A stretch of DNA of 64,000 nucleotides from Floccularia luteovirens (GCA_009739215.1 VSJF01000010.1:868001-932000); one strand, 5' to 3'. Counted from the first letter of the stretch, positions 38,798 to 50,605 are shown. Notes: generated from the letters alone by a model not told the origin. Made by a program: numbers and translations.

Positions 38798-39499
38798 ATG
38801 GGCGTGTTTTTAATCAAATCAGTATCAATTAATTCTCTTTTTGTACAATCCCTTGCTTTGATTTGTACCCTAAAATGAAACACGCACCTTCTCATCAGTC
38901 CCTTCCATGACAGCGTCTATTTTACGTTATGTAAACTACAGGATATTATAAAACACACGCTGTTACAGTGATAGCATCTTCATCTCTTTTACTCTCGCAA
39001 TCCTGCAATTGTACCTTCTCTCTCTTCCCACTCATCAGATGAACTGTCTTGTTACCCCTATTGGTTAGTGTCATCAGGCCAGGGTGATCACTCAATGTAT
39101 GGCTCTATGCGTTGCGTCAGCCCACCCGCCCACCGTCAGAAGAAACGGTTAGCGATGTTTTATTGATTACCTAGAAAATCTAAAGATAATAATTGCAAGA
39201 TTCGGCGGTGAAGAATTATCAAGCGATCTTTGCTGCATACAACAAAGGTCTTTCTGTGTGTCCTGCTTTTTTGGTGTCCTGGATTTGGAGTGCTATGTGC
39301 ACATGCATTCATGTTCTCATTGTCTGAACCGGAAGCAATCAAGTGTCCACTGGATCGCTTCAGGCTCAGGTAATGAAACGTACGCGCGGAATATCGCAAC
39401 TACTCAGGAAATACTAAAGCTGCAGGAGTATTTTCGTGTCTTTTTGTGGATTATATCTCGGTCTAATAAGATTTTCAAAGCGTCGAGATTTGATTGTTA
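38798..39499. other. Noncoding stretch between listerin and tRNA-Asp
   Basis: About 700 bp with no gene recognised. It contains one strong imperfect hairpin, listed separately. Frames of 79 and 83 codons on opposite strands at 39160-39509 overlap that hairpin and only reflect it. Confidence 0.5.
39317..39376. repeat. Imperfect inverted repeat, about 30-bp arms
   Basis: The arms 39317-39346 and 39347-39376 pair around the centre AGTGTCCACT. I counted four internal mismatches and two G-T pairs, plus the central T-C. The loop is almost absent, so it could extrude as a cruciform or be transcribed as a tight hairpin. No target-site duplication was recognised. Confidence 0.75.
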
Positions 39500-39590
39500 T
39501 CTCTGTTAGTATATCGGTTAGTACACGCGCCTGTCAGCTTCCTACTTATGCGGAGCGCGCGAAAGCTGGGTTCGACTCCCAGACAGAGAG
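39500..39590 (+). tRNA. tRNA-Asp (anticodon GTC) with a 19-nt intron
   Basis: All four arms can be drawn. The acceptor TCTCTGT pairs with ACAGAGA and is followed by discriminator G. The D stem is GTAT/GTAC, the anticodon stem CGCGC/GCGCG with loop CTGTCAC, and the T stem CTGGG/CCCAG with TTCGACT. The variable loop has four bases, as usual for tRNA-Asp. A 19-nt intron sits between positions 37 and 38, the standard nuclear site. A and B box sequences are intact, and a T run follows. Confidence 0.93.
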
Positions 39591-39595
39591 CTGAA

Positions 39596-39603
39596 TTTTT
39601 TTT
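39596..39603 (+). terminator. RNA polymerase III T-run terminator
   Basis: A run of eight T begins six bases after the tRNA-Asp, the expected Pol III stop. Confidence 0.85.
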
Positions 39604-40459
39604 GGGTCCGCTTACGCCCTAGGCCTACATAGCTGTACTATCCACTTATTCTGTCAGTTATTACAAGAGGTTGCTGCTTCTACTGCGAGTTGACAAATCA
39701 TGTATGCCTATATACACGGAAAAGATACCGTGGTCAGTACCCCAACGTAGCACATGGTGAAACATGAACAGTTGTTACTAATTAGTGATGCATCATGCAT
39801 GGGATTCAATGGCACATTGCTTGGGACAGTCAGTTATTCACACAAATCGATCAATCCATAAGGAAGCCCGTTATTCCGTATGGGGAGAATAATGGGCCGA
39901 TAAAACTGGACAAGGCCAGTCCTCAAAATTTGGAACCATTCAAGAAGAACATATAATGAGGGCGTTCTAGAAGCAGCTAGATGCATGTAACTCAATGTGC
40001 TCATTTTTGATAAAGCAATCGCAAAACTCGGAGTTGAGTACGGAAATAATGGTGCATCACGTGCTTACGTGTTTACCTTATAGGGAAGACCGGGAGCCTA
40101 TGACGATTTCTCCCCAAAATTTCGATAACACGTGACCGTGTATGGGGAAGTCAAAAAATTTCGTAGGGACACGACTACAATTAAAGTGTGAGAGGGTTGA
40201 TGCAGATAAACTATCAGATGCTCATGACAATGAGGAGCACTATGAAATGGAATTGCTGCGGAGAGAGAAGGGAACGGAGTGAAATATCCTCAAAGTTGAC
40301 TGGGGAGAGAACAGGATGGGGTCATTCTAGTCATTTCAGTACTGATTGATACAACCCCAAAGAAAATTGTTGTCTCTCTGATGAATAAACGCCGCCGCTT
40401 CTTTCCAGCACTATATAAGCCGGTGCCTGTCTTTTCTCTTTTTCCTCGCATCCGCCACC
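39604..40459 (+). promoter_or_regulatory. Upstream region of the delta-9 desaturase gene
   Basis: About 850 bp without coding signal. Two CACGTG E-boxes lie at 40058-40063 and 40129-40134, about 400 and 330 bp before the ATG. A TATATAAG box is at 40412-40419, followed by a CT-rich stretch to about 40445 and then the start. This looks like a strong fungal promoter. Control of desaturase genes by SREBP-type factors, which bind E-box-like sites, is known in fungi; its use here is inference. Confidence 0.6.
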
Positions 40460-42138
40460 ATGTCCTCTGTCTACCCTCGCAAAAATTCGCAGTCTCCATC
40501 ACACACAGCCTCAACGATAACGCCCCCAATGACTCCACCACTTAAATCCAAGCCTGTCTCTCAATCCGTCGATGATTCCGTTCCCGTTGACCTTAATATT
40601 CCTGACAACTATGTCGCATACACCTTGCGCACTACCAAAGCCCTCCCTCCTGTGACTTGGGCCAATCTCTTCAAAGAAATTAATTGGCTCAGCTTCACCA
40701 TTCTCACAGTTACACCCATTATGGGTGTCATCGGAGCTATGTTCACTCCCCTTCGCTGGCAAACTTTCCTTTTCTCTATTTTGTATTATTACATCACTGG
40801 AATGGGTATAACGGCGGGCTACCATCGTTTATGGGCACATCGTTCCTACAATGCCTCTATTCCTTTGCAGTATATGCTTGCAATTGCAGGCGCTGGAGCA
40901 GTCGAAGGTTCTATCAAGTGGTGGTCTCGTGGTCACCGTGCACACCACAGATACACAGATACTGAACTTGACCCATACAATGCCCACAAAGGATTATTCT
41001 GGTCCCATGTTGGTTGGATGTTGGTCAAGCCCCGTCGCAAACCTGGTGTTGCAGACGTTAGTGATCTCGCCAAAAGCCCTGTCATTCGGTGGCAGCACAA
41101 GCACTATCTCGAATTGATTTTGATTATGGGTTTCATTGTTCCAACCATCATTCCATGGCTATTGTGGGGTGACGCACGTGGTGGATACGTATATGCTGGT
41201 GTATTGCGTTTGTGCTTTGTCCATCATGTGAGTATTATTTTTTCCCTATCTTTTCATCGCTCAATTCGAAACAATTCATAGTCAACATTCTGTGTCAATT
41301 CCTTAGCACACTGGCTTGGAGACACACCATTCGATGACAAGCATACACCTCGTGACCATGTAGTCACTGCACTAGCAACGATTGGCGAGGGTTACCACAA
41401 TTTCCACCATCAATTCCCCATGGACTATCGTAATGCTATCAAATGGTATCAATATGATCCTACAAAATGGTTCATCTGGACATGCAAGCAAATTGGCCTT
41501 GCGAGCCATCTGAAAGTAATTATACTTCCTCCTTCAGTTGCATGTGTCCTGACTGGCTATGCAGGCGTTCCCTGATAACGAAGTACGTAAAGGACAATTG
41601 ACCATGCAACTTAAGAAACTCCGAGAGACCCAAGAAAAACTGGTATGGCCAAGTGATAGTAATGATCTGCCTGTTATCAGTTGGGAAAGTTGTACGTGGT
41701 TTTTTTGCTGTCGATGGAATAAGTACATGCTAATAGTTTCTTCTTTAGTCCAAGAACAAGCACAGAAACGACCTCTTATTTTGATATCCGGATTCATTCA
41801 CGATGTGTCCAATTTTATTGAGGAGCATCCAGGTGGTCCTCACTTGCTTATTAAGATGATTGGTAGGGATGCATCAACCGCATTCTTTGGTGGTGTCTAC
41901 GACCACTCAAATGCAGCACACAATGTATGTTTTACGCTTTCAAGGATCATGCATTTATTTACATTTCTGTTAGCTCCTTGCGATGAAACGTGTTGGTGTC
42001 CTCCAGGGAGGTGCACCTCACGGATTGGAGGATAAAGACATTCCCCCCAGTCAGCGCCTGAAGATTGCTCGGTATAATGAACTCGGGTCTGGTCTTAGTA
42101 GTGCGGCATATTCTGATGGAGAAGGGCTCCTGGGTTGA
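40460..42138 (+). CDS. OLE1: Delta-9 acyl-CoA desaturase with C-terminal cytochrome b5 domain
   Basis: This ER-membrane di-iron enzyme inserts the first double bond in stearoyl- or palmitoyl-CoA, using its own cytochrome b5 domain as electron donor. After a disordered leader, two hydrophobic pairs surround the three histidine boxes. HRLWAH is at about 40829, HRAHH at about 40937 and HNFHH at about 41398. [10 protein letters not shown] lies between the second and third. The C-terminal heme domain has [20 protein letters not shown] with the first axial histidine, and [10 protein letters not shown] with the second. Four introns were seen; the first starts at 41229 and the last near 41922. Length is about 490 residues, like yeast Ole1. 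The TATA box 40 bp upstream fits the chosen start. Confidence 0.95.
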
Positions 42139-42552
42139 AAATTTTATTTGCCATTTCCTTTCATAATATCCACCCCAAAAATGACGAACCCGGTTCCGAG
42201 CATCCTCAAAAATAGTATGCGTTTGTAGAATAGAATCAACCGCCTTGATCGATTTGCATTTTCCATATCACACATCCCATCGCAGCAATTTTTTAAATTT
42301 CATTATCATGCCAAAAATGAAAACACTTTTAAACTTGTCAAGTTCATATTGATGATATATTCGATCATAATCATGACTTATAGTGACGTTATATTGACAA
42401 AGTAACCATGTGTTCTACACAAATTCATGGGATTATTTATCACGCATGTGCAGACGATATCTAAGGTCCTGATCAACTACTTATCACAGCACAATAAAGT
42501 AGCAATGGCAAGCTATAACATGATAGCATAAAACAAAAAATAACAAAGCACA
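42139..42552. other. Convergent 3' flanks, no gene seen
   Basis: About 410 bp of AT-rich sequence between the desaturase and the first coiled-coil gene of the island. No feature was recognised. Confidence 0.5.
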
Positions 42553-43473
42553 TCACCACTTCTTTAGGTTAAACGTCGAAAAAGTTTTCTTAAGGATCTG
42601 TTAAGTTTCTCATGTCAGACTTTTGAGCCAGCCAATAAATCAGAGCTAACGACATACCCCAGATAAAATCCTGTCTGACCTGGGTACTGTCCCTATTGGT
42701 TCGCCGTCGAGATCACCACCGAAATTGATTATTTGGTCAGGCAAGGTATGTTCGTCAGAGCTTTCGGTGACCCCATGCTGATCAGGAGAAGAATCGTGAG
42801 CCTTGTAAATGATGGACAGGATTTGGTTCGTTCGGTTTTTAACGGCTCCCATGTTGACGGCAAAAATCTGAACTCCCGTTTTCATCGCCGCAACCTCTTT
42901 CCTAAGATTGGCCATCTGGCTTTCGACTTTCAATATATCAGTCTTGATTTTGACCATCTCTTTCTGCATATTCTCTCCCTGAATCTCCAACCTCCCCACT
43001 ACGCTCTTGACTTGCTCCATCTCCTTCTGCATACCGAGTACATTCCCTTTCACGACTTCTACACATCCTCCCACCCTCTCTGCACCTTCTTTAGCTTTCT
43101 GCATAGCACCTTCAAGCTCTGCGATAGCTTTTTTCGCACCTGCCATATCACCTTTCGTTGTCTCTATGTTCCTTCTCATGAGCCCCACATCGCTCTTGAG
43201 TCCGTCTACTTTGGTATGCACGGAATTGGCCTTGTCAACTCCTTGTTGGATAAGATTTTCTACTTTCTGAAAGTGACTTTTGACTTCTGCTCTGAACGAC
43301 TAGATAGACATTATTAGGATGCTATTCGAGGAACAAAACATACAGAATGCTGACCTGCAAATCTACAGTTATAGAAGAGATAAACAAAATGGGTCAGTCT
43401 ACGCGGTGCATAACAGGAAAATTTTATAGTCGGGCTCACAACGTCTTTCTGTGTTGTTATTTTGAAAAGCCAT
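42553..43473 (-). CDS. Coiled-coil family protein 1 of the 42-52 kb island, with 8-nt microexon
   Basis: Four exons are read: 43473-43443, an 8-nt microexon 43362-43355, 43299-42658 and 42597-42553. All junctions are GT-AG and keep the frame. The start is MAFQNNNTERHLQ, followed by SFRAEVKSHFQKVENLIQQG. A long coiled coil of about 130 residues then runs with heptad-like spacing, including MQKEMEQVKSVVGRLEIQG and MQKEMVKIKTDILKVESQM. After a polar region the last exon, reached through a GTATGT donor and a CTGAC branch site, encodes ILKKTFSTFNLKKW. If this intron is retained, the protein stops at 42646. About 241 residues, no membrane segment or known domain. The function is unknown. It is paralogous to the genes at 44.1-44.9 and 50.6-51.6 kb. 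Confidence 0.68.
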
Positions 43474-44126
43474 TGTGATGCGTGAACGGGAAAATTGGTG
43501 CGAAAGCACTAATCGAGTTTCGAGTGCAAAACCAAAACGAGAATCTGCTGGGTCTACAAATCATAAATGTTTCGAAGAATCAAGTATGATATGATATATG
43601 CTTTGCTGCCAGTTAAGGAACTTTGGGGTTTGGTTGACCTGAAACCGGAGAGATGGATTTCTGATTATTCAGTTGGAGCTGCAAAGAAAGTCTACCGAAC
43701 GAGGACAAGGCTCCTACCCCACTAAGCCAAAGCAAATCTATACATATTTGGGTTCACAATAGCCAATGAAATTATAGACCTATAGCCAGATCGCATCAGT
43801 AACTGAAAGATGGCCCCAGAACAGGTGGCGTTGATATGCATGATTCGAATTAGAATACTTATTTCGCAAAGATATGTGATTGTAATTGACAACATACAGT
43901 ACTTACGCGTTGAAATGTTGACGCGTTGTTTGCTCATGAGTTCAACCAAATAACACACCATAACGATCCATCTGGACCTCTCTGGACCCACAATAACCTC
44001 CATGGAGTAATTTACATACCTGAGTCTGGAAAGTCAAAGCCAGCGGGAATAACAATTTGCAAGACGTCATGCCAAGGTCATAATATAAAATATCGAGTTT
44101 GTGAATAGTAACAGACAGTGACCAAG
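43474..44126. other. Spacer between coiled-coil genes 1 and 2
   Basis: About 650 bp of AT-rich sequence. It must hold the promoter of coiled-coil gene 1. A 93-codon frame on the minus strand shows no recognisable similarity. Confidence 0.45.
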
Positions 44127-44916
44127 TTAACTAATGGAAGCACGGCCGTCAATGTCAGATATAACACTCATCCGGATGCGATGAATTTTCGCAGATGAAT
44201 CAGACGCAAAAATGTCCGTAGGAGCAAAAGCTTCAAGCCTCTGAAAAATGCCATCAATATCCACATCTTCGCCCAAGTTTTCGGCGATATGATCCCAGTT
44301 CTCCGCGACCTCATCCCATTCTCTAAAAAGTTTCTCCAAAGTGGTCACCTGTATTACCAAATCCTCTCTGATATTAGCTACCCCTTCCGAGAGTGTTTTG
44401 GTGTCCTGATGTAATTCCAACATCTGCCTCCTCCGAGAGGCAGTGTTTCGATTCAATTCCAAGATTTCTTTCTTCTGGCCAGTCATGCACTTCCACAGCT
44501 GCATGATTTCATGCCGTACATTAACCATCTTGAGCTTGAAGTCTGTTGTTTCGTTCGTGGCTGTGATACATGGTGATATTTTCCGCGCATTTGCCCGCAA
44601 TTCGCTCGCGTGGAATTTCATGTCGCGTAGTTCTTCCAACAAAATGTCCACTTCATTCTCCACTGGCTTAAGCCTTTCGGTAGCCACAGACTTTGTGATA
44701 CGTTCCATCGAACGGAGACGCAGGTACATGGTTCTAAAATGTACGCGAGCCTCCCGTACTAATGTCTGGGTAGTCCATCATGCAAATATGAGATTCATGT
44801 GAGTCAGGAGCTATTAATGACTCACATTCACTTCTGAGAAAGATGCAGGTTGATTAGCATAGATCCTGTCTTTTCACCATGGAAAGCGTACCATGGAATA
44901 TAGTTTGTTGCTGCAT
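44127..44916 (-). CDS. Coiled-coil family protein 2 of the island, with 8-nt microexon
   Basis: Three exons are read: 44916-44892, microexon 44833-44826 and 44765-44127, joined by GT-AG introns of 58 and 60 nt. The N-terminus, MQQQTIFHEVN-TLVREARVHFRTM, aligns with the other two members at the microexon and at the LxREARxHF block. The rest is helical and coiled-coil-prone, with VENEVDILLEELRDMKFHA, RRRQMLELHQDTKTLSEGV and VTTLEKLFREWDEVAENW. About 223 residues. Unlike members 1 and 3, I found no downstream exon for a KTFS-type tail, so either the tail was lost or the last splice was missed. No function can be assigned. The ATG at 44916 is chosen because it gives exon 1 the phase needed by the microexon. 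Confidence 0.62.
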
Positions 44917-45676
44917 TCATACAATGTTTTTAGAATAGGTAGGGGCCAGAGCACGATGTCGGCATTATATAGAACCTACTATGAATATTGATAGATTAGT
45001 TGACAGCTTATCGTTGCTTGCTGTCGTGTATTCATACGATCGACATAAGTACCACAGGGTCAAAATCCATTATCGAGATAAAAGGAGCAATATACTAATG
45101 GTAGCTCCTTCCATTATTAAATCATTAGTGCGGGTGATTTTAGGAATATTACAATGGATGATCTATTTGTATTGCCTGTTTCGTAATGCATATAAGTAGT
45201 CCTACGGCATTTGATTGTCAACTTTCATGGAGAGCGAAAAACGAAAGTTATGAGTCTCACCTAAGTCTAAATTTCCTGAGTAGAATAAATTGGTATTTAT
45301 ATCACAGACACTTGCCAAATAAAATAGATAACAGGAAGTCACACCACCGTGGGATGAACTCTAACTCGGAGGTGGGCATGGGTAGGAGGCTGCTTTATAT
45401 AAGTACTTTCCATTGAAGTACAACATTTGACTGCAGCGTGTTGTGGCATCTGAACATTCCACATGTCAAGCAGCGTCTATTACAACATGTATAATAGACA
45501 TTATAAATTAGTACTCACGCGCACAACTCATTTCCACATACTTGGTTTGTACCCAACACGATCGAACCCATCCCAACACTTAACACACTCCATCAACTCT
45601 CATCACCCAGGATCTAACATATACTAGTACGCTACAACCCATCAGTTTCTCGTCACTCGTCGCGAGGCCTGGACTA
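44917..45676. other. Divergent region between coiled-coil gene 2 and the STAND gene
   Basis: About 760 bp holding the upstream regions of the two flanking genes. Short open frames show no recognisable similarity. No repeat was seen. Confidence 0.45.
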
Positions 45677-48600
45677 ATGTGTCTGAGGCGCCCCAACACC
45701 AATCGAGTTATTGATGAAGTTCTGAATGGGGCACAGATACTCCTGGATACCGGTGGAGATGCACTGAATTTCTGTCCCGTTCCTGGTTTGCCAGCTGCTG
45801 CCAATGTAATGTCTTCTCTGATTGATATGGTTATCGTAAGTTTCAACGCTTAGTTACATCCAATATTAAAATCAAGTAGCAAATGAGAGGAAATGAACAG
45901 TCAAGAAGAGATCTTGCAGAATACATGAGAACCCTCGCCTCTAACATCAAAACCGCGATCGACACTGCAAACAATGCAAGCAGCCGATTTGGGGCAAGTA
46001 TCAGATCGCCGGAATTAGACGATAGGGTCAATCAACTTATCCAGTAAGATTGTTCATGTTTTATACCCTACCAAGTGTCATTTTTATTTATTAATGATGA
46101 TGACAGGAGATTGCAGCGTCTTGTTAGCGACACTGAGGAACTAGGCGAACAGTCATGTTTGAAAAAATTTCTCCATGGCAAAGATAACGCCGGCATATTG
46201 ACTAGATTGAAAGAAGGTGTCAGAGAAGCAAATGAAATATTTTTTGTGCGTACTCACTAATTGTAAAATATTCTCTCATTTTACCCCTTTTTCAAGATGC
46301 AAGGACAAATATTCATTGAAACACTGCTTTACAGGGTCGTAGAACAATTGGCTGAGCAAGAACTGAATTACCTCGCGCACGCCAATGCTGGCTATTCACC
46401 CAATTCAATTCCAACCTCATCAGGCGTCCTCGAGGGCACACGAGACGGCCTACTCACTGAAATTATGCAATGGGCGAATGGTCCTGATCCAAACTCGGAG
46501 GAAAACGATCCTCTCATTTATGTCTTGTCTGGTGGAGCAGGAACTGGGAAGTCTACCATTGCTTATGAAGTAGCCGAGCGATTACACCAATCCGGGGCAC
46601 TCGGCGCCTCTTTTTTCTTTATTAGTGGTGTCGACAGACTCGATTCAACATGCCACGTTGCGCTTACAATTGCCTATCAGCTTGCCCATTTACAGACAGA
46701 TATTCGTAAACACATTACTGGAGCTGCTGCCTACAGGAATGGGCAAACAGGGCAAAAAGCAGAAATTTGAGGTCGAAGAGCTATTGGTTAATCCTTTAAA
46801 AAATGTCCCCCACTCATCGTCGACTGGTTATCGTCACCGATGCCCTTGACGAATGTCAAGGTGAAGAATCAGCACAAGATGATGTAGTACAGCTACTGTA
46901 TCTTCTCATGCAACGGATCCCAAAGCTGCCATTCCAGCTTCGTATATTTTTATTGCAAGACTCGAGATGTATATCCAATAAGCTATTGACTCCGTCGATT
47001 TCCGCGACATATCCAAACCCTTCAAAATGCAGGACATACCAAAGGCTGCGTCAGATATCAGGCTGTATCTGGAAACAGAATTCACCACATTCTTGGAGGA
47101 AAATCAAAATATACGGATTGCATGCCCATCACTTATCGATGATCTCGCTCGGCATGCTGCTAGCCTTTTCATCTATGCTACTGTAGTAGCAGGCTTCATA
47201 AAACGCAAAACGCCTAGCCTACTTGATACTTTAGATGTGCTACTATCCGACAATCCCAGGGGGGGAACACTTTGTCTCGGAAAACTGGACGAGTTGTACC
47301 TAACTGTGCTCCGGAATGTATCCAAATTGTTCTCGGAAGTCTCGCCCTGCTTAGGGATCGCGTTTCTGCCAGTACATTGCAACACCTAGTTAGAGCCACC
47401 ACCGAACAAGTCGAATTTGTTTTGAGTCGGCTCGGGTCAGTAATCTATATGCCGAGGAAGGCGCGTGGGTCCATCAATGAAAATTCAGAAATACAGCTGC
47501 TACACATTAGTTTTCCGCAGTTCATCACTGACGATCAACGGTGTAATAACGATACATTTTACATCAAGCCAGTCGAACATCACACATGTATTACATCTGC
47601 CTGCCTATCAACGATGACGAGGGACTATCTTCTTGTAAAGAACATGTGTCGACTAAGCGATCCGTATGTGACTAAGCGCAAAATTCCAGACCTGCCAGAC
47701 CGCATAAAGGAATTCATTCCGACGCATCTACAATATGCCTGCGTCCACTGGACCACACACCTGAAGAATAGTAAACCGACAACAAAACTCTTAGATTTAT
47801 TGGACAAGTTTGTCACGACAAAGCTAATGGTGTGGATAGAGGTGTTGAGCTATATCAATCGATTGGAGGATGCAGTTCCAACATTGCTAATAGCACTTGA
47901 TTGATGGAAGGTATTTGTTTGCTTCCTTCGGTCGAAAAGGGGTTATCCTCAGAGATCGCATCTAGGAGAATGTAAAGGACGGGGTGAAGAACGACATACC
48001 CCAGATTATCAATGACGCATACAGGCTCGTTCTTGAGTTTTTCACGGCCATTAATACAACCCCCTTGGAAGTTTACCACTCTCCCTTCATTTTCTCGCCG
48101 CCTTGCAAATTGGCTGAACTATATCGATATCCTGAGGCTGCAAATATCAACCGCATCGTTGGAAAGCTGCTCTCTCCGCGCAACATGAGTTGGGGTCCGT
48201 GCTTGCGAACAATTGAGAACGAAAATGATCATGTAACTTGTGTGGAATATTCCCCAGATGGACGTCTGATAGCCTCTGGCTCCTGGAGTGGTGACGTGCA
48301 GATCTGGGACTCGAGGATCGGTACACATTGAAGCAGACATTGTCAAAATATCGAGGACTCACTTGTCTTGCTTGGGCACCGGATGGACGATCGATTGTTT
48401 CAGGATCGGATTATCACACATTGCGTGTGTGGAACGTTGCGTCAGGTGCGGAGATACATCAATGGAAGAAGGACGAGCGAGTGGGACAAATTGCGTGGCA
48501 TGCAGACGGGAAGCAAATTCTATCTGTAGGAAGTTCTGGGCTCGAAGTGTGGAACATTATAGTCGGGGAGACGGTCGAGAGAGTGAGGAATATTCCTGCG

Positions 48601-49699
48601 ATACAACGGACTATGGCCATCTCGAAGGACCTGAAGCTCATAATGGACCGGGATAAAGATGAGACCACCCTTCGTTTATGGAATGTTGAAGATAGTACAG
48701 TTGTGAGGAAGTTCATAGGACACGAGAGTGCTCTGAAATCGGTAGAGTTTCTTAATGACGATACCCAATTTGTTTCATGCGGGGAAGATGACACGAAGGT
48801 GTGGGACTTAGCGTCTGGCAACCTCATCCATTCATTCGATATGTCCGCTCAAGGTATCGCTGTGTCACCAAAGGGTGATAGATTTGTTACATCTGGTAAT
48901 AACATCATTCATATTTGGGACTCGCATACCTTGAAAGATCGTGGTCGGTTGACAGCGTTGGACCATGTCTACCATTTATCCTTTTCGCCAAACGGTGACC
49001 GGCTTGTCTCCACCTCGAACTCCACCCTTCAAGTATGGGACATATCCAACCGGATATTGGAACCTTTGCAACCGCCGACCGTCCTCAATGCAGTCTTCTC
49101 GCCGGATGGTTCCCGTGTTGCAACGGTGACTGACGAAAAAATTACAATTTTCTCTCCTTACTCCGACGAGCAGCTCTGCACCTTAAAAGGTCATTTTAGA
49201 AGGCCCGCCGCTTTCTCTCCTGATGCAAAGAAGTTCGCACTTACCGGCAATGACGAAAAGATTCACGTATGGGACCTATCATCTGCAACCCCCACTCTGC
49301 TGTATATCACATCAAATCAATTCGAGCTCAATATCGGAATTGTATGGTCCCCTGACAAGCGCTGGATTGCGTGCATCAGCAGTGGAGACAAACATTTTAT
49401 GCTTATTGAATGCTATGACAGGTCAACTTTTCCAGATGCTTGGAGCCCACTTCCCTTTTTTCATCGGGACTGGCTTGGCCTACTTTAATTTCTCTTCCGA
49501 TAGCACTATGATATACAACTATCAGGGTGCCACCGAAAGATACTTCTGTGAATGGAGGGAGAAAGAATGGATTGTTGTCGAACCCGGCACGGTGGAGAAG
49601 AGGAAGATAATTGTTGACAGGCCAAGATTTACAGAGGAAGATGGGTGGGTTGTGAATAAGGAAGATGGGAAAAGATTTGTGTTAGATACCTGCATCTAG
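45677..49699 (+). pseudogene. Degenerate STAND (NLR-like) gene: MLKL/HeLo-like helical domain, NACHT, WD40 propeller
   Basis: Fungal STAND proteins of this kind act in non-self recognition and cell death. The 5' exons are in frame: VPGLPAAANVMSSLIDMV, QMRGNEQSRRDLAEYMRTLA and LGEQSCLKKFLHGKD form a helical domain like the MLKL N-terminal domain seen in Agaricomycete STAND proteins. The NACHT P-loop GGAGTGKST is at 46531-46557 and Walker B VTDALDEC near 46833. Downstream homology jumps frame near 46740, 46805, 46947, 47315, 47905-47985, 48325 and 49395. There is also an in-frame TAA at 46979-46981 and a TGA at 47902-47904. Linker motifs such as IVLGSLALLRD and HLQYACVHWTTHL still match the family. 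WD40 blades fill 48.2-49.7 kb, for example VEYSPDGRLIASGS and SVGSSGLEVWN. Neighbouring genes are intact, so decay is more likely than poor sequence. Confidence 0.8.
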
Positions 49700-50605
49700 A
49701 AGAAGTTCAGACCCACTTTACCGTTGCGCGAATTTAGCAGTGCTGCAAATGTCGATTGTATTGCTACAGTCGCTGACTCTGGTCAATTCACACTCTTGTA
49801 CTTTCCGGAATTACGTAGATAATACAAATTTTTGTATAAAATTCAGAGATTCCTGGTTGCAAAACTTTTTGTACCTCAACAACCACTCGATAAATTGGCC
49901 TCGCACTTGCAGGACGGTCGATAGGGCTACACTGAAACTCGATTCACAATTAATTTTTTAGCTATAGCTTGAATGGGAGGAGAGATTTCAAGTTTTGTAG
50001 ATCGACACAGTTTTGCAAAACTGCCCACAAATCCGATTCCATTTCTGGTTCCACTCATAAACGGATATTGCCGAAATCAGGCTCTGCCGTCCAGATTGTT
50101 GGCCGCTTGAAGCTTCAGCTTCTCCTCGAAAAGATTTCCTACATTGAATTGTCCCGGAGAAATGTTTTTTTAATGATTGTTGGTATATCTAGAGTAACTT
50201 ACAAAGCTGATTATGAGGAAATTAATGGGTGTATTAATGATTTTTGACATAAATGCAATTCCAGCAAGCACTAGAAAGTGGAGAAAATATTCTAAGAAAA
50301 TAGAAATATATTCAGCACATATGTATAAAGACCTGGTAGGCATACGAAGCTCCCAAGTTGCGTAGTCCTGCCACAAAATGAATTTTTTGGAATTTTGTAC
50401 CACTGCCAGTTTTGCAACACTACGTAGATGATAGTATAAGACTTGGACTCAGAGCTAAACATGGAATAAAGTGAAATATTAATTATACGAGTCAGTAGTG
50501 ATTATCCAAAAGAGTTGGGTCGTTCACTTGTAATTAGAATGAAAGATGACAAACATAACAAGAAATACCTAAAAAAAATTGCGCGGAGTCATTTACTATT
50601 TTCAA
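49700..50605. other. Noncoding stretch with a possible small inverted-repeat element
   Basis: About 900 bp of AT-rich sequence between the STAND gene and coiled-coil gene 3. Apart from the candidate element listed next, nothing was recognised. Confidence 0.45.
50009..50421. mobile_element. Candidate non-autonomous DNA element (MITE-like), weak
   Basis: The stretch is bounded by inverted copies of AGTxTTGCAAAACTG, left at 50009-50023 and right at 50407-50421. The left copy is part of a perfect 16-bp palindrome at 50008-50023. A third TTGCAAAACT motif lies near 49858. No clear target-site duplication and no transposase frame were found, so the call is tentative. Confidence 0.25.

Noticed and set aside
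42733..43317. 194-codon plus-strand frame rich in Phe, Leu and His
   Set aside because: It is a shadow of coiled-coil gene 1. The heptad pattern is on the minus strand, which also has the splice signals.
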